This document shows, in pieces, positions 1 to 9,034 of a DNA stretch of 64,000 nucleotides. This DNA is from Streptomyces sp. NBC_00390 (GTDB lineage: Bacteria > Actinomycetota > Actinomycetes > Streptomycetales > Streptomycetaceae), in NCBI RefSeq assembly GCF_036057275.1, contig NZ_CP107945.1, forward strand, positions 1,116,001 through 1,180,000, read 5' to 3'. Both the position numbers and the translations under genes were made by a program. Position 1 is the first letter of the stretch; every line of letters begins with the position of its first letter. Under the pieces are notes generated by a model. It was not told the DNA's origin. It made no database searches and was given only the letters and a program-made list of their open reading frames with translations.

Positions 1-351
1 AGTGTAGAGGCACAGGGCACGTGCGGGGACCGCGCCCGCGTTGCGGAAGCCGTGCGGGGTGCCGCGGGTGGCGGCGAGCACATGCCCGGGGCCGACCGTC
101 ACCTCGCCGTCTCCGGTGTGGAGTGTCAGTTCGCCCTCGAGGACGTAGAAGTACTCGTCGTGTCCTTCGTGCACGTGTGGCCTGGCACCGATGGTGCCGG
201 GGGCGAGGCTGAACTCCTCGAAGGCGAAGTGCCCGTCTGTGTGCTCGGCGGTGAGCCGGAAGAAATGCTCGACACCGGCGACGTCGATGAGTTCGCCGTC
301 CTGAGGACGGCGAAGGAGCGGGCGTACATGGGTTCGGACCTGATCAGTCAT
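1..351 (-). CDS. Cupin-domain protein (C-terminus beyond window edge)
   Basis: This is a single-domain cupin of unknown substrate. About 117 residues are visible before the gene runs off the left edge. The reverse translation starts MTDQVRTHVRP and carries a cupin motif 1 core, with PHVHEGHDEYFYVLEGE followed by a beta-strand-rich stretch and then GTPHGFRN, which resembles motif 2. The histidines and glutamate are the usual metal ligands. Small cupins act as oxygenases, isomerases or ligand sensors, so the reaction cannot be assigned. The ATG is the first Met after the upstream stop. It lies 119 bp from the next gene on the same strand. Confidence 0.8.
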   Translation of the reverse strand, partial: MTDQVRTHVRPLLRRPQDGELIDVAGVEHFFRLTAEHTDGHFAFEEFSLAPGTIGARPHVHEGHDEYFYVLEGELTLHTGDGEVTVGPGHVLAATRGTPHGFRNAGAVPARALCLYT

Positions 352-470
352 GGCTGCATTGTGGCCCAGCCGTCCTCGACCGACGCGGGGTGAATCCCCC
401 GCACAAGTCCGGTGAGCCTGCTGGGTCACGGCAGTCGAGGCGGCCGGTGACCTCGCCGCCGGACCGCGCC

Positions 471-977
471 TCATCGGAGGGGGTGTCGCCGTTGCTTCAC
501 GTCCGGTGGCTCGAACATCAGGCCGTTCTCATCGAGGGCGTTGTACACAGTGACCCGCCCGTGGGGGAAGACGAAGCTGACATCGACCGCTCCTTGAGCC
601 ATGCCCTTCCCGGTCAACTCAAGGAGTTCGACGCTCTCGAGAGTCTGCCCTTGCAAGCGCCTCAGCTCGGTGAGCGGGTTCTCGCGCCACTGCAGCTCGA
701 AGCCGGGCCAGCGGACGGCCGCGTGGGGATCGATCGCGTTCCAGGTGATCGAGACATCGTCGAACTTCCAGTGGTTGATCTCAATCTGCTCACCTGCGAA
801 GTCCAGCAGAACGGGACAGTCGCAGAACCACTCGTCGTCCTCGACGTCCCAGACCAGCCAGGTGCGGGTGAGTGTGCGGCCTACGAGGCCACGCAGCCGA
901 TCGGCGTGGGCAGCCGTGACGGCCTTGTGGCCGCTCAGCCACAGCGGGCGGAAGTCCGCGATCCCGAAATCGAACAT
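471..977 (-). CDS. Hypothetical protein, 168 aa
   Basis: I do not recognise a family. The protein begins MFDFGIADFRP and is rich in tryptophan and acidic residues (DVEDDEWFCDCP around residue 45). It has no signal peptide and no membrane segment, so it is probably cytoplasmic. Codon third positions are strongly GC, as in the neighbouring genes, and the overlapping plus-strand frames give no sensible protein. No clear Shine-Dalgarno sequence precedes the ATG. It ends 33 bp downstream of the mycothiol-type gene on the same strand, so the two may be cotranscribed. Confidence 0.65.
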   Translation of the reverse strand: MFDFGIADFRPLWLSGHKAVTAAHADRLRGLVGRTLTRTWLVWDVEDDEWFCDCPVLLDFAGEQIEINHWKFDDVSITWNAIDPHAAVRWPGFELQWRENPLTELRRLQGQTLESVELLELTGKGMAQGAVDVSFVFPHGRVTVYNALDENGLMFEPPDVKQRRHPLR

Positions 978-1010
978 GGGTGGAGTCTGCCAAGTACAGC
1001 CCGGGTGAGC

Positions 1011-1844
1011 TCACGGCGCCGTGAACAGCGTCGGGAACCTGGGAGCCAGCCACGGCTTGCGCCCCCATGCCAGCACCCGACCCCGGGCGATCGCGCCCCA
1101 CTGCTCGCAGCGGCCCAGTGCCATCAGCAGGAACGTGACCGGCTCGATCAGGATCGTGCAGTCGGGGTGGCTCGGGGCGTCGCTGCTCACGACGACGGCA
1201 CCGTCCGTGAACGTGGCGCCGAAGCCGGCGCCGCCCCGCATGCGGACCCGGTAGCGGGCATTCAGGCCGGCCGTGGCGGCGGGGTTCGTCACCCGGGGCA
1301 TGGCCGTGATCATGAAGGGCAGGGTGAGCTCCACCCGGGCGGCGTCGATCATGTGCGGGCGGCCCGCCGCGCGTGCGAGGTCGTAGCCGTGACCGAGCAT
1401 GTGTGTCAGCAGGTACGAGCCCAGCTCCACCCGGCTCATCGCGCCCAGCGGAGTGCGCACGGTCCCGTCAGTCCCGCCCTGGTCCATCGCGGTGAGGTAC
1501 GCCTCCGCCTGCGCCACGATCATCTCGGCCAGCGGTTCGGCCCCGCGCTCCGCGAACTCGGCGAGGGCGCGCTCATTGGCCTCGGCCAGGCTCTGCGGCG
1601 TGCCGTCGCCGTGGCTGCGCTCGCTGCCGGCCGCGATGTCGGCCATCAGCTCGTTGGCCTGCGCCAGATGCGCCGCCGCCTCCCCGATGGTCCACTCCGA
1701 CCGGGGCACCGGCGCCCCTGTGTCGGCGACCCCGCGCAGCAGCGCGGCGATGTCCTCGGCGGTGTTGCGTATCGCGTCCGCGAGTCCGTCGGGCAGGGTG
1801 CCTCGTACGTCCTGGCCGGTCACTGATTCCACGCTGCTCCCCAT
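1011..1844 (-). CDS. DinB/maleylpyruvate isomerase-like (mycothiol-dependent) enzyme with SCP2 domain
   Basis: This is a two-domain cytoplasmic protein of the actinobacterial maleylpyruvate isomerase / DinB fold. The N-terminal half is a four-helix bundle with the putative metal histidines in EAAAHLAQAN and LLTHMLGHGYD. The C-terminal half resembles an SCP2 sterol-carrier domain (SSDAPSHPDCTILIEP). Members use mycothiol as thiol cofactor for isomerisation or detoxification; the substrate here is unknown. I chose the ATG at 1844 (MGSSVESVTG). An upstream GTG-type start at 1907 would add a poorly conserved 21-residue extension. Confidence 0.75.
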   Translation of the reverse strand: MGSSVESVTGQDVRGTLPDGLADAIRNTAEDIAALLRGVADTGAPVPRSEWTIGEAAAHLAQANELMADIAAGSERSHGDGTPQSLAEANERALAEFAERGAEPLAEMIVAQAEAYLTAMDQGGTDGTVRTPLGAMSRVELGSYLLTHMLGHGYDLARAAGRPHMIDAARVELTLPFMITAMPRVTNPAATAGLNARYRVRMRGGAGFGATFTDGAVVVSSDAPSHPDCTILIEPVTFLLMALGRCEQWGAIARGRVLAWGRKPWLAPRFPTLFTAP

Positions 1845-2042
1845 CACCCTCGGCCACGCGGACGCGTGCAACTCGTCGGCAGGGCCCTCGTCGGCTGCCG
1901 CGTACACAAGACCAGGTCACGGGGCTGGTGACAAGGGTGTCAGCGACGAAATCGGGGCAGGCGGAGCGAAGCATCCACCGACGCGGCGAGGCGTGGCCGT
2001 ACAGGGAGGCAACCGCTCCCCGCTGTGACCCCGAGACGCAAA

Positions 2043-2065
2043 AGACCCCAGCCCAGCTGGGGTCT
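2043..2065. terminator. Hairpin, candidate intrinsic terminator
   Basis: A perfect 9-bp inverted repeat (AGACCCCAG / CTGGGGTCT) with a 5-nt loop. On the minus strand the stem is followed by TTTTG, so it would act best as a leftward terminator, although no leftward gene is seen immediately to its right. It lies in the 470-bp gap between the divergent genes at 1844 and 2315. That gap shows no other gene. Confidence 0.45.
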
Positions 2066-2314
2066 CGACAAGGGTGCGACGTTGGTGATCGTGACGCTGA
2101 CACTGGTCACGGTGCCGATGCTTTCCGCACGCCGGGGAGCACGAGGAAATCCACGGCGGGCGACGCCGCCGGATCCACCGAGCCGTGTGGCATCCTCGGG
2201 GAAATCGCCCGGGCCCCTGCCCGGAGCTCCCGACCCGGCACAGGCGAGCACACGCGCGACAAGGCGGCTGGTTCGTGCACACACGTATGACAAAGGCGGC
2301 AGAAGGCGGTACCC

Positions 2315-2962
2315 GTGGCGTCCGGTGAGGTCGTGTTCTTCGCGGCGGTGATCGCCGTGTCGCCGTTCACTCTTATCCCCGCGCTCTTCATGCAGTTCAC
2401 CCCCCGCCCCCGAGCGGCCAGCAGTGCCTTCCTGGCCGGCTGGGTCATCGGGATCGTCGTGCCCGCGGGCGCGTGCGCCGTGCTGGCTTCCGTCGTCCAG
2501 CGTCCCGCGGAGGGGCCTGCCTGGGTCGCCTGGGCCAGAGTGGTGCTGGGGTCGCTTCTGATCCTCTTCGGGCTCCGGCAGTGGCTGACCAGGCACGGCA
2601 GGGCGGCGCCGGGCTGGATGCGGCTTCTCGCCGATGCAAGCCCGTCCAAGGCGTTCCGGCTCGGACTGCTGCTCTCGGTGGCCAACCCGAAGATTCTCCT
2701 TCTCTCCGCTGCCGCCGGCCTTGCGGTCGGGGCGGCCGAGCCCCCGACCACGAACGCCGTGGTGGCCTTCGCGGTGTTCACCGTCTGCGCCGCCAGCACC
2801 GTGGCCCTGCCCGTGGTGCTCCATGTGCTGCTGGGCGAGCGGGTCCTCGCCCCCCTGAGCAGGGTCAGACTGTGGTTGGAGAAGCGGGCAGCCGGAGTGA
2901 TGGCCGTGGTGATCGCCGCCATCGGGGTTCTCGTGCTCTGCGAAGGAGTCGTCAGGCTCTGA
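2315..2962 (+). CDS. GAP-family (LysE-like) membrane protein
   Basis: An integral membrane protein of 215 aa with about six hydrophobic segments. It resembles the actinobacterial GAP / Sap family (related to the LysE fold), which in mycobacteria helps export glycopeptidolipids and sulfolipids. The visible signature is the start ASGEVVFFAAVIAVSPF, then a loop with ANPKILLLSAAAG, a typical LysE-like Asn-Pro-Lys motif. The GTG start is preceded by AGAAGG about 10 nt upstream. The cargo is unknown. No lipid genes flank it. Confidence 0.75.
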   Translation: MASGEVVFFAAVIAVSPFTLIPALFMQFTPRPRAASSAFLAGWVIGIVVPAGACAVLASVVQRPAEGPAWVAWARVVLGSLLILFGLRQWLTRHGRAAPGWMRLLADASPSKAFRLGLLLSVANPKILLLSAAAGLAVGAAEPPTTNAVVAFAVFTVCAASTVALPVVLHVLLGERVLAPLSRVRLWLEKRAAGVMAVVIAAIGVLVLCEGVVRL

Positions 2963-3446
2963 GAGGCACTCCTCCCGTCGCCCGGTCCTGGTCTTCGTCG
3001 GCCTTGCCGTGTTCAACGTCCTCATGCGCAACCGAGACTGACGCGGACGTGGCCCTGGCAGGCACCCTCATAACGCAGACACGGTGGGGCATGGGACGCA
3101 TCCCCGAGCGGACGGTCCCGAAGCGGGCGTCGGCCCGGACGCGGCGGCAAGGGACGGCCGGCGACGGAAGCCGTGGGCGCCGGCGCGGGGAGCGGGAGCC
3201 CGGTCTCGGAGCAGCAGGCGCTGCACGGGGCCGGGGCGGGCGGCGAGCGGCGGGCAGCGCGAACAGCCGCTGCCCCGCTGAAAGTTGCAGGCAGTACCAC
3301 ACCGCGCGCGCCCGACTCGCGGCGTCCGGCTTTGAAGGCCGGACGCCGTCCGGGCGCGGCGGGCCGAAACGCCCGGCGGCTCCACCGCGACCGGCCCTCA
3401 CACAGATCGTCCCGTGATCGGTAGCCGAAAACGATAGAAATGTTCT
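2963..3446. other. Gene-poor interval of 484 bp
   Basis: No convincing gene. The first 70 bp can be read in one frame as a hydrophobic tail ending VFNVLMRNRD-stop at about 3041, which may be the end of a lost small membrane gene. The rest is very GC-rich with no supported reading frame. A 10-bp hairpin sits at 3321-3347, and an AT-rich palindrome at 3434-3448 overlaps the next start codon. Confidence 0.5.
3321..3347. terminator. Hairpin, candidate terminator
   Basis: Perfect 10-bp stem GGCGTCCGGC / GCCGGACGCC with a 7-nt loop (TTTGAAG), without a T-tract, as is common for Streptomyces terminators. It separates the GAP-family gene from the SpoIIE gene. Confidence 0.6.
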
Positions 3447-6338
3447 ATGCAGGAATTTTTTGGGCGAATCAGGCGTGGATCGCCGAAGTCGCCCGGGAGT
3501 GATCACGCGTCCGGTCGGCCGGACCGTCCGGGACAAGGCCGTCAGGAGCAGCAGGAACCGAAGCACGGCGTGCCGCCCGGCCGGTGGAGCGCGCGGCGGT
3601 GGCTGCGGCGTCTGCGTTCCCTGCTGAGCGTGCGCAGCCTCGCCGGCCAGGTGTTCCTGCTGCAACTGACGGTCGTGGTGCTGGTCGTCGCCGCCGCGCT
3701 GGTGGCCCTCGTCGTACAGGCGCGCCGCGACAGCATGGCGGAGGCCCGGCACCGGACGCTCACCGCGGCCCAGACGTTCGCGAAATCACCGGGGATCCTG
3801 ACGGCATTGGAGAGTTCCGACCCCTCCGCGGCGCTGCAGCCGAGCGCCGAGGCGGTCCGCAGGGCCGCCGGCGTCGACGCCATCATCGTCTACCGGCAGG
3901 ACGGGATCGCCCTCACCCACAGCGACCCGAACCAGATCGGGAAGCACGTCATCGGCCCCTACGCGGAAGCGGCGGCAGGAAAGTCCTTCACCAGAACCTT
4001 CCACGGGGCCCTGGGGCTTTCCGTGATCTCGGCCGTCCCCGTCAGGGACACCGGCGGTTCGGTCGTCGCCATCGTCTCCTCCGTCGTCACGGTGGGAAAG
4101 GTGCAGGACAGGGTGAACCAGCAACTGCCGGTCCTTTTCGGGGTCGCGGCCGGGTCACTCGCCCTCGCCGCGGGCGGGTCGGCACTGGTGAGCCGTCGCC
4201 TCCAGAGGCAGACCCACGGCCTGGGCCCGGCCGAGATGACCCGGATGTACGAGCACCACGACGCGGTCCTGCACGCCGTACGGGAAGGGGTGCTGATCAT
4301 CGGGGGCGACGGCCGGCTGCTGCTGGCCAACGACGAGGCCCGCCGCCTGCTGGACCTGCCGAAGGACGCGGAACACCGCCATGTGAGCGCGCTGGGGCAG
4401 AACGCCGACCTCGCCGAGCTGCTCACATCCGATCGCCCGGCCACCGACGAGGTGCACCTGGCGGCCGACCGGCTCCTCGCAGTCAACAAGCGGTTCACCG
4501 CCTCCCAGGGACCGGCGAGCAGGGTGGTGACGCTGCGGGACACCACCGAGCTGCAGGCCCTCTCCGGCCGGGCCGAGACGGCCCGCCAGCGGCTGCAACT
4601 GCTCTACGACGCCGGTGTGCGGATCGGGACCACCCTGGATGTCACGCGCACCGCCCAGGAACTCGCGGAGGTCGCGGTCCCCCGCTTCGCCGACGTCGTC
4701 ACCGTCGAGCTCCTGGACCCGGTCCTGCACGGCGAGGAGCCCTCCGGCGTGAGCACCGAGATGCGCCGCACCGCCGTCGTCGGCCTGGAGGGGGACCATC
4801 TCCTCTACCCGGCCGGCAAGCTGATCCGCTTCGTCGCCGCCCACCCCGCGGCCGCGGGCGCGACCGACGGCCGAGCGGTCCTGGTGGAGGACCTGAGCGC
4901 CTCCGAGGGCTGGCGGGCCCAGGACCCCGACCGCGCCCGCCGGGTCCTGGACCACGGTATCCACTCCCTGATCGTGGTCCCGCTGCGCGCCCGGGGAGTG
5001 GTGCTCGGAACGGCCCACTACTGGCGGGCGAACGCCTCCCCGCCGTTCGAGGAGGAGGACGTGTCCTTCGCCGAGGAGCTGGGCGCCCGGGCGGCGGTGT
5101 GCATCGACAACGCCCGCCGCTACACCCGCGAGCACACCATGGCCGTCACGCTGCAGCGCAGTCTGCTGCCCAGCCGGGTGCCCGAGCAGACGGCCCTGGA
5201 TGTGGCCTACCGCTATCTGCCCGCCCGGGCCGGGGTGGGCGGGGACTGGTTCGACATCATCCCGCTGTCCGGTGCCCGGGTCGCGCTGGTCGTCGGTGAC
5301 GTCGTGGGTCACGGCCTGCACGCGGCCGCCACCATGGGCCGACTGCGCACCGCCGTGCACAACTTCTCCGTCCTGGACGTCCCGCCGGAGGAACTGCTGG
5401 GCCGGGTCGACGACCTGGTGGCCCAGATCGACAACGACGAGGGCGCCGCCGACGGGGAAGGCCAGGGGATCACCGGCGCGACCTGCCTGTACGCCGTCTA
5501 CGATCCCGCCTCCGGGCAGCTGGCGGTCGCCACCGCCGGCCATCCCGGGCCGGCGGTGGTCCACCCCGACGGGACCGTGGACTTCCCCCAGCTGCCGATC
5601 TCCCCGCCGCTGGGCCTCGGGGCCGGACTGCCCGGCGAGAGCGCCGAGCTGACCGTGCCCGAGGGGTCCCGGCTGGTCCTCTACACCGACGGGCTGATCG
5701 AGGACCGGGACCGAGACCTGGACGTCGGCCTGGCGGCCCTGCGCGACGCGCTGGCCGGGCCCGGCCGCTCCCCGGAGGACACCTGTGCCGCGGTCGTCGA
5801 GGCCATGATGCCCGACCGGCCCCGGGACGACATCGCGCTGCTGGTGGCCCGCACGCACCGGCTCGACCCCACCCGGATCGCCGAATGGCAGGTGCCCCGC
5901 GACCCGGCGGCGGTCGCCCCGGTCCGCGCCGCCTGCGTCCGCCGGCTCCATCAATGGGGCCTCGGGCAGGTCGACTTCGCCGCCGAGCTCGTCCTCAGCG
6001 AGCTGATCACCAACGCCATCCACTACGGCACCGATCCCGTCACCGTTCGGCTCCTCCGCGACCGGGCCCTGATCTGCGAGGTCTCCGACGGCAGCAGCAC
6101 CTCGCCACGACTGCGGCGGGCCAAGGTCACCGACGAGGGCGGCCGCGGACTCTTCCTGGTGGCCCGGTTCACCGAACGCTGGGGCACCCGCTACACGCCC
6201 ACCGGCAAGGTCATCTGGGCCGAACTGCCCCTCCACGGCGGCGCCGGCCCGTCGGTGGAGGGACTCGCCGAGATCCTGCTCGACGAGGAGGAAGCGCTTT
6301 CCGGCGAAGGCCGGGAGCAGGACGGCGCGGCAGGGTGA
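3447..6338 (+). CDS. SpoIIE-family PP2C phosphatase with sensor, PAS, GAF and HATPase domains
   Basis: A 963-aa membrane sensor likely controlling a sigma factor through anti-anti-sigma dephosphorylation. Order: basic cytoplasmic tail 1-60; TM segment about 63-91; extracytoplasmic CitA/DcuS-like sensor about 95-225; TM about 229-249; PAS about 265-370; GAF about 385-560; SpoIIE/PP2C phosphatase about 575-800 with metal-binding GGDWFD, GDVVGHG and YTDGLIE; C-terminal RsbW-like HATPase about 815-935 (ELITNAIHYG, DEGGRGLF). Multi-domain phosphatase/kinase fusions of this kind are frequent in Streptomyces. The ATG has no visible Shine-Dalgarno and lies inside a palindrome. No partner anti-sigma factor gene is adjacent. 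Confidence 0.9.
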   Translation: MQEFFGRIRRGSPKSPGSDHASGRPDRPGQGRQEQQEPKHGVPPGRWSARRWLRRLRSLLSVRSLAGQVFLLQLTVVVLVVAAALVALVVQARRDSMAEARHRTLTAAQTFAKSPGILTALESSDPSAALQPSAEAVRRAAGVDAIIVYRQDGIALTHSDPNQIGKHVIGPYAEAAAGKSFTRTFHGALGLSVISAVPVRDTGGSVVAIVSSVVTVGKVQDRVNQQLPVLFGVAAGSLALAAGGSALVSRRLQRQTHGLGPAEMTRMYEHHDAVLHAVREGVLIIGGDGRLLLANDEARRLLDLPKDAEHRHVSALGQNADLAELLTSDRPATDEVHLAADRLLAVNKRFTASQGPASRVVTLRDTTELQALSGRAETARQRLQLLYDAGVRIGTTLDVTRTAQELAEVAVPRFADVVTVELLDPVLHGEEPSGVSTEMRRTAVVGLEGDHLLYPAGKLIRFVAAHPAAAGATDGRAVLVEDLSASEGWRAQDPDRARRVLDHGIHSLIVVPLRARGVVLGTAHYWRANASPPFEEEDVSFAEELGARAAVCIDNARRYTREHTMAVTLQRSLLPSRVPEQTALDVAYRYLPARAGVGGDWFDIIPLSGARVALVVGDVVGHGLHAAATMGRLRTAVHNFSVLDVPPEELLGRVDDLVAQIDNDEGAADGEGQGITGATCLYAVYDPASGQLAVATAGHPGPAVVHPDGTVDFPQLPISPPLGLGAGLPGESAELTVPEGSRLVLYTDGLIEDRDRDLDVGLAALRDALAGPGRSPEDTCAAVVEAMMPDRPRDDIALLVARTHRLDPTRIAEWQVPRDPAAVAPVRAACVRRLHQWGLGQVDFAAELVLSELITNAIHYGTDPVTVRLLRDRALICEVSDGSSTSPRLRRAKVTDEGGRGLFLVARFTERWGTRYTPTGKVIWAELPLHGGAGPSVEGLAEILLDEEEALSGEGREQDGAAG

Positions 6339-6483
6339 GGGGCATCGCGAAGTCGCCGTACGAACGCTCGCCCGGCACGCCCCACGGGCCGGGTCACGGC
6401 TTCCGGCCCGCCGCCGCTCCCCCGGCCGGGGCGGCCGGTTCCCGACCTTGCTCGTTCCTGACCCCCTGTGTCCTGGAGCAATC

Positions 6484-7617
6484 GTGACTGCACCTCGTGT
6501 CCGGACAGCGGCCGTCGCAGGCTGCCTCACTCTCCTGCTCCTGAGCGGCTGCACCGAGACGCCGAAGGCCACGCCCGTGAAGCCGGCGGTCGCCACCTCC
6601 GCAGAGGAGGCGGGGGGCATGGGCATGCTGATCGCCGCGGCGATGAAAGAGGGCGCGCTCAACGCGATCGCGCTTCCCCGGGACTGGGCCAACTACGGCG
6701 GTCTGATCGACGGCTTCGAGAAGAAGTACGGGATCGACGTCACGGTCGCAGATCCCCAGGGCTCCAGCCAGGACGAGATCGACGCCATCAAGAAGAGCGG
6801 GAAACGCGCCGACGCCCCCGACGTCATCGACGTGGGGGACACATTCGCGCGGACAGCGGCCCGGCAGAACCTGCTCGCGCCGTACCGGGTCGCCGCGTAC
6901 GACTCGATCCCTGACAACCAGAAGGACGACAAGGCGCGCTGGTACAACAACTACGGCGGCTACATCTCCATCGGCTGCGACGCCGGCCGCGTCAAGCCCT
7001 GCCCCCGGACCTTCGCCGATCTGCTGGACCCCCGGTACAAGGGGAAGGTCTCGCTCGACGGCGACCCCACCCGTTCCAGCACCGCCTTCGCCGGCGTCTA
7101 CGCCGCCGCCCTCGCGAACGGGGGGTCCTTCGACGACATCCGCCCCGGCCTCGACTTCTTCGCCGAGCTCAACGACCGAGGCAACTTCAACCCCGTCGAG
7201 TCCACCTCGGCCGCGGTCGAGACCGGCAGGACCCCCATCAGCATCGACTGGGACTACGTCAACCTCGACTACGCGGACCGGTTCCGCGCCAAGGGCGTGG
7301 ACTGGCGGGTCGCCATCCCCTTCGACGGCAGCTATGCCCAGTACTACGCCCTGGCCGTCAACAGGAACGCCCCGCACCCGGCGGCAGCCCGCCTGTGGCA
7401 GGAGTACCTCTTCAGCGTGGCGGGCCAGAACCTCCGGCTCAAGGGCTTCGCCCGCCCTGTGCTGATGGAGACCATGCGCGAGGACGGCACCCTCGACGAG
7501 ACCGCCGCGGCAATACTGCCGACGGTCGAGGGGGAGCCCCAGTTCCCCACGGACGCGCAACTGGAGAAGGCGAGGGTGACGGTCGAACGGGGCTGGGCGA
7601 AGGCCGTGGGCGGCTGA
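6484..7617 (+). CDS. Extracellular solute-binding lipoprotein, PotD-like
   Basis: An ABC-importer substrate-binding lipoprotein of 377 aa. The GTG at 6484 gives a short signal peptide with lipobox LLLSGC, so the mature protein would be lipid-anchored at Cys. The mature part has features of the polyamine/iron type-2 binding fold (LPRDWANYGGLIDGFEKKYG, later YYALAVNRNAPHPAAARLW). Starting at the TTG at 6448 would put extra residues before the signal peptide, which is less likely. No permease or ATPase gene is nearby, so it is an orphan receptor or uses a distant transporter. The ligand is not assignable from sequence. Confidence 0.8.
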   Translation: MTAPRVRTAAVAGCLTLLLLSGCTETPKATPVKPAVATSAEEAGGMGMLIAAAMKEGALNAIALPRDWANYGGLIDGFEKKYGIDVTVADPQGSSQDEIDAIKKSGKRADAPDVIDVGDTFARTAARQNLLAPYRVAAYDSIPDNQKDDKARWYNNYGGYISIGCDAGRVKPCPRTFADLLDPRYKGKVSLDGDPTRSSTAFAGVYAAALANGGSFDDIRPGLDFFAELNDRGNFNPVESTSAAVETGRTPISIDWDYVNLDYADRFRAKGVDWRVAIPFDGSYAQYYALAVNRNAPHPAAARLWQEYLFSVAGQNLRLKGFARPVLMETMREDGTLDETAAAILPTVEGEPQFPTDAQLEKARVTVERGWAKAVGG

Positions 7618-7684
7618 ACACGTCGCGTCCGATGCGCTCCGAACCCCTTGTCCTGGCCCGGCCGTCCGGAACACAGATCACCCG

Positions 7685-8392
7685 GTGCACTCGATCAAGG
7701 TGTCCCGGACGAGCCTGAAGGCCCTGGCCGCCTTCACGACCGAACGCCCTGCCGTACGCGTCGAGTTCACCGAGGACGTCTCCCCGCGTCTGCTGCCCCG
7801 TCTCCTCGACGGCGAACTCGACGTCGCCGTCCTCACCGACTACCCGCCGGGCCTGCCGGCGCGCGAGGGCCTGCACGCGACCCACCTCCTGGACGACGAA
7901 CTGCTGTGCGCGCTGCCGAGCAGCCACCGCCTGGCGAACGCGGACCCGGACGCCGGGGACCTCGACCTCGCCGAACTGGCCGACGAGTCCTGGGTCGAGG
8001 ACTACGCGGGTTCGGCCTCCGCCCTCGCCGCGGCATGCGCCCGCGCCGGGTTCACGCCCCGCATCGACATCCCGTGCGGCGGCCGGCTCGGCAAACGGGC
8101 ATTCGTGGCCGCCGGCCTCGGCGTCCTCCTGGCACCCGCTCTCCTCCTCCCGGCCCTCCGCCCCGACCTGGCCGTCCGCCGCCTGCGTGAACCCCCGTAC
8201 CGCAGCGTCTACGCGGTGGTCCAGGAGCGCCACTCGGCACCTTCCGAGGCCTCCGCCGCGTTCGTCGAGGCCCTTGCCCGCACCGATACGGTGCGGGCAT
8301 GTCCACCCGCCGCTTCCACGGCGAACCAGGGAACGAAGGCGACGCTGCTCCACCGAGGGCTTGGCGATGAGGGCCAGGAGCTGCGCGGATAG
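7685..8392 (+). pseudogene. LysR-type regulator lacking its DNA-binding domain
   Basis: The encoded 235 residues match only the effector-binding half of a LysR-type regulator: PAVRVEFTEDVSPRLLPRLLDGELDVAVL and later VAAGLGVLLAPALLLPAL. The winged HTH and linker, about 90 residues, are missing, and the 67 bp upstream of the start do not encode them in any frame. The C-terminal 40 residues after RTDTVRA look unrelated. It therefore cannot work as a standard LysR repressor/activator. A free effector domain with another role is possible but less likely. Confidence 0.65.
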
Positions 8393-8477
8393 CGGCGGGT
8401 GACCGTTCGATATGCGCGTTCGCGGCGACACTGCTTCGCTGATGGGGCCCGCTCTCCCCCGATCTCTAGGAGTGATC

Positions 8478-8669
8478 ATGAGCGTTGCAGGTGAATCCGG
8501 CGGCCGTGCCCAGCAGATGCGTGCGAAGGCGCAGGAACTGAAGGAAGCGGCGGAGCGTGCCACCGACCCGCAGGAGCGCCAGAAGCTTCAGGAGAAGGCG
8601 CGCCGCATGCAGGAGCAGAGCGAGCAGGAGATCCGCAAGGGCAGCCAGGGCCTGGACCCCATGAAGTAG
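8478..8669 (+). CDS. Small charged protein, DUF6381-like
   Basis: A 63-aa very hydrophilic protein (MSVAGESGGRAQQMRAK...) predicted as one long amphipathic helix or coiled coil rich in Glu, Lys, Arg and Gln. It resembles the small Streptomyces family I know as DUF6381, whose function is unknown. The ATG at 8478 has a good ribosome-binding site (CTAGGAGTGATC). Longer in-frame starts at 8412 are not needed. A strong hairpin follows at 8687-8726, so it is probably monocistronic. Confidence 0.75.
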   Translation: MSVAGESGGRAQQMRAKAQELKEAAERATDPQERQKLQEKARRMQEQSEQEIRKGSQGLDPMK

Positions 8670-8686
8670 CGGGCCCGCTGACACCG

Positions 8687-8726
8687 GCCGGCAGCCTTCT
8701 CGTCCCAGGACGCGATGGCTGCCGGC
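8687..8726 (+). terminator. Terminator hairpin after the small DUF6381-like gene
   Basis: Perfect 10-bp stem GCCGGCAGCC / GGCTGCCGGC. Its 20-nt loop contains a second perfect 5-bp stem (CGTCC/GGACG). It lies 17 bp past the stop codon. Confidence 0.65.
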
Positions 8727-8863
8727 TGGATCTCTGCGGAACCTGAGCAGGGCGGGAACCTACTCGTGCCGATTTAGCCCATTTGGTGGGTTTAGGGCGA
8801 TATTTCGGGTGCTGGTGCCGTCTCATGGGCTTGACCACTACCGCGTTCGGACGGAGGTGCCCG

Positions 8864-9034
8864 ATGTACAGCATGCGCGCCGAACCGCTGGCGACGAAGG
8901 CCGGCCTTGGAGTGGTGCGGCACGCTCTCGACCGCGACGGTACTGCCTTGTGCGGCCGAGGCAGCTCCTGCACCTTCTCCATGAACGCCGTTGCCACGGC
9001 AGCAGCGTATTCCCTCGGCGAGAGGTCCACGTGA
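8864..9034 (+). CDS. Small hypothetical protein, 56 aa, coupled to next gene
   Basis: A short unrecognised protein (MYSMRAEPLATKAGLG...) containing a DRDGTALCGRG segment. Similar Thr-Leu-Cys-Gly-Arg segments occur in other small Streptomyces proteins. The ATG has a good site GGAGGTGCCCG. An alternative in-frame ATG at 8825 has no ribosome-binding site. Its TGA overlaps the GTG of the following membrane-protein gene (GTGA at 9031-9034). This supports it being real and translationally coupled. Confidence 0.55.
   Translation: MYSMRAEPLATKAGLGVVRHALDRDGTALCGRGSSCTFSMNAVATAAAYSLGERST

Noticed and set aside
4155..6692. 845-codon minus-strand open frame
   Set aside because: It is the antisense of the SpoIIE gene; high GC keeps the complementary frame open and the product is low-complexity Gly/Arg-rich with no domain.
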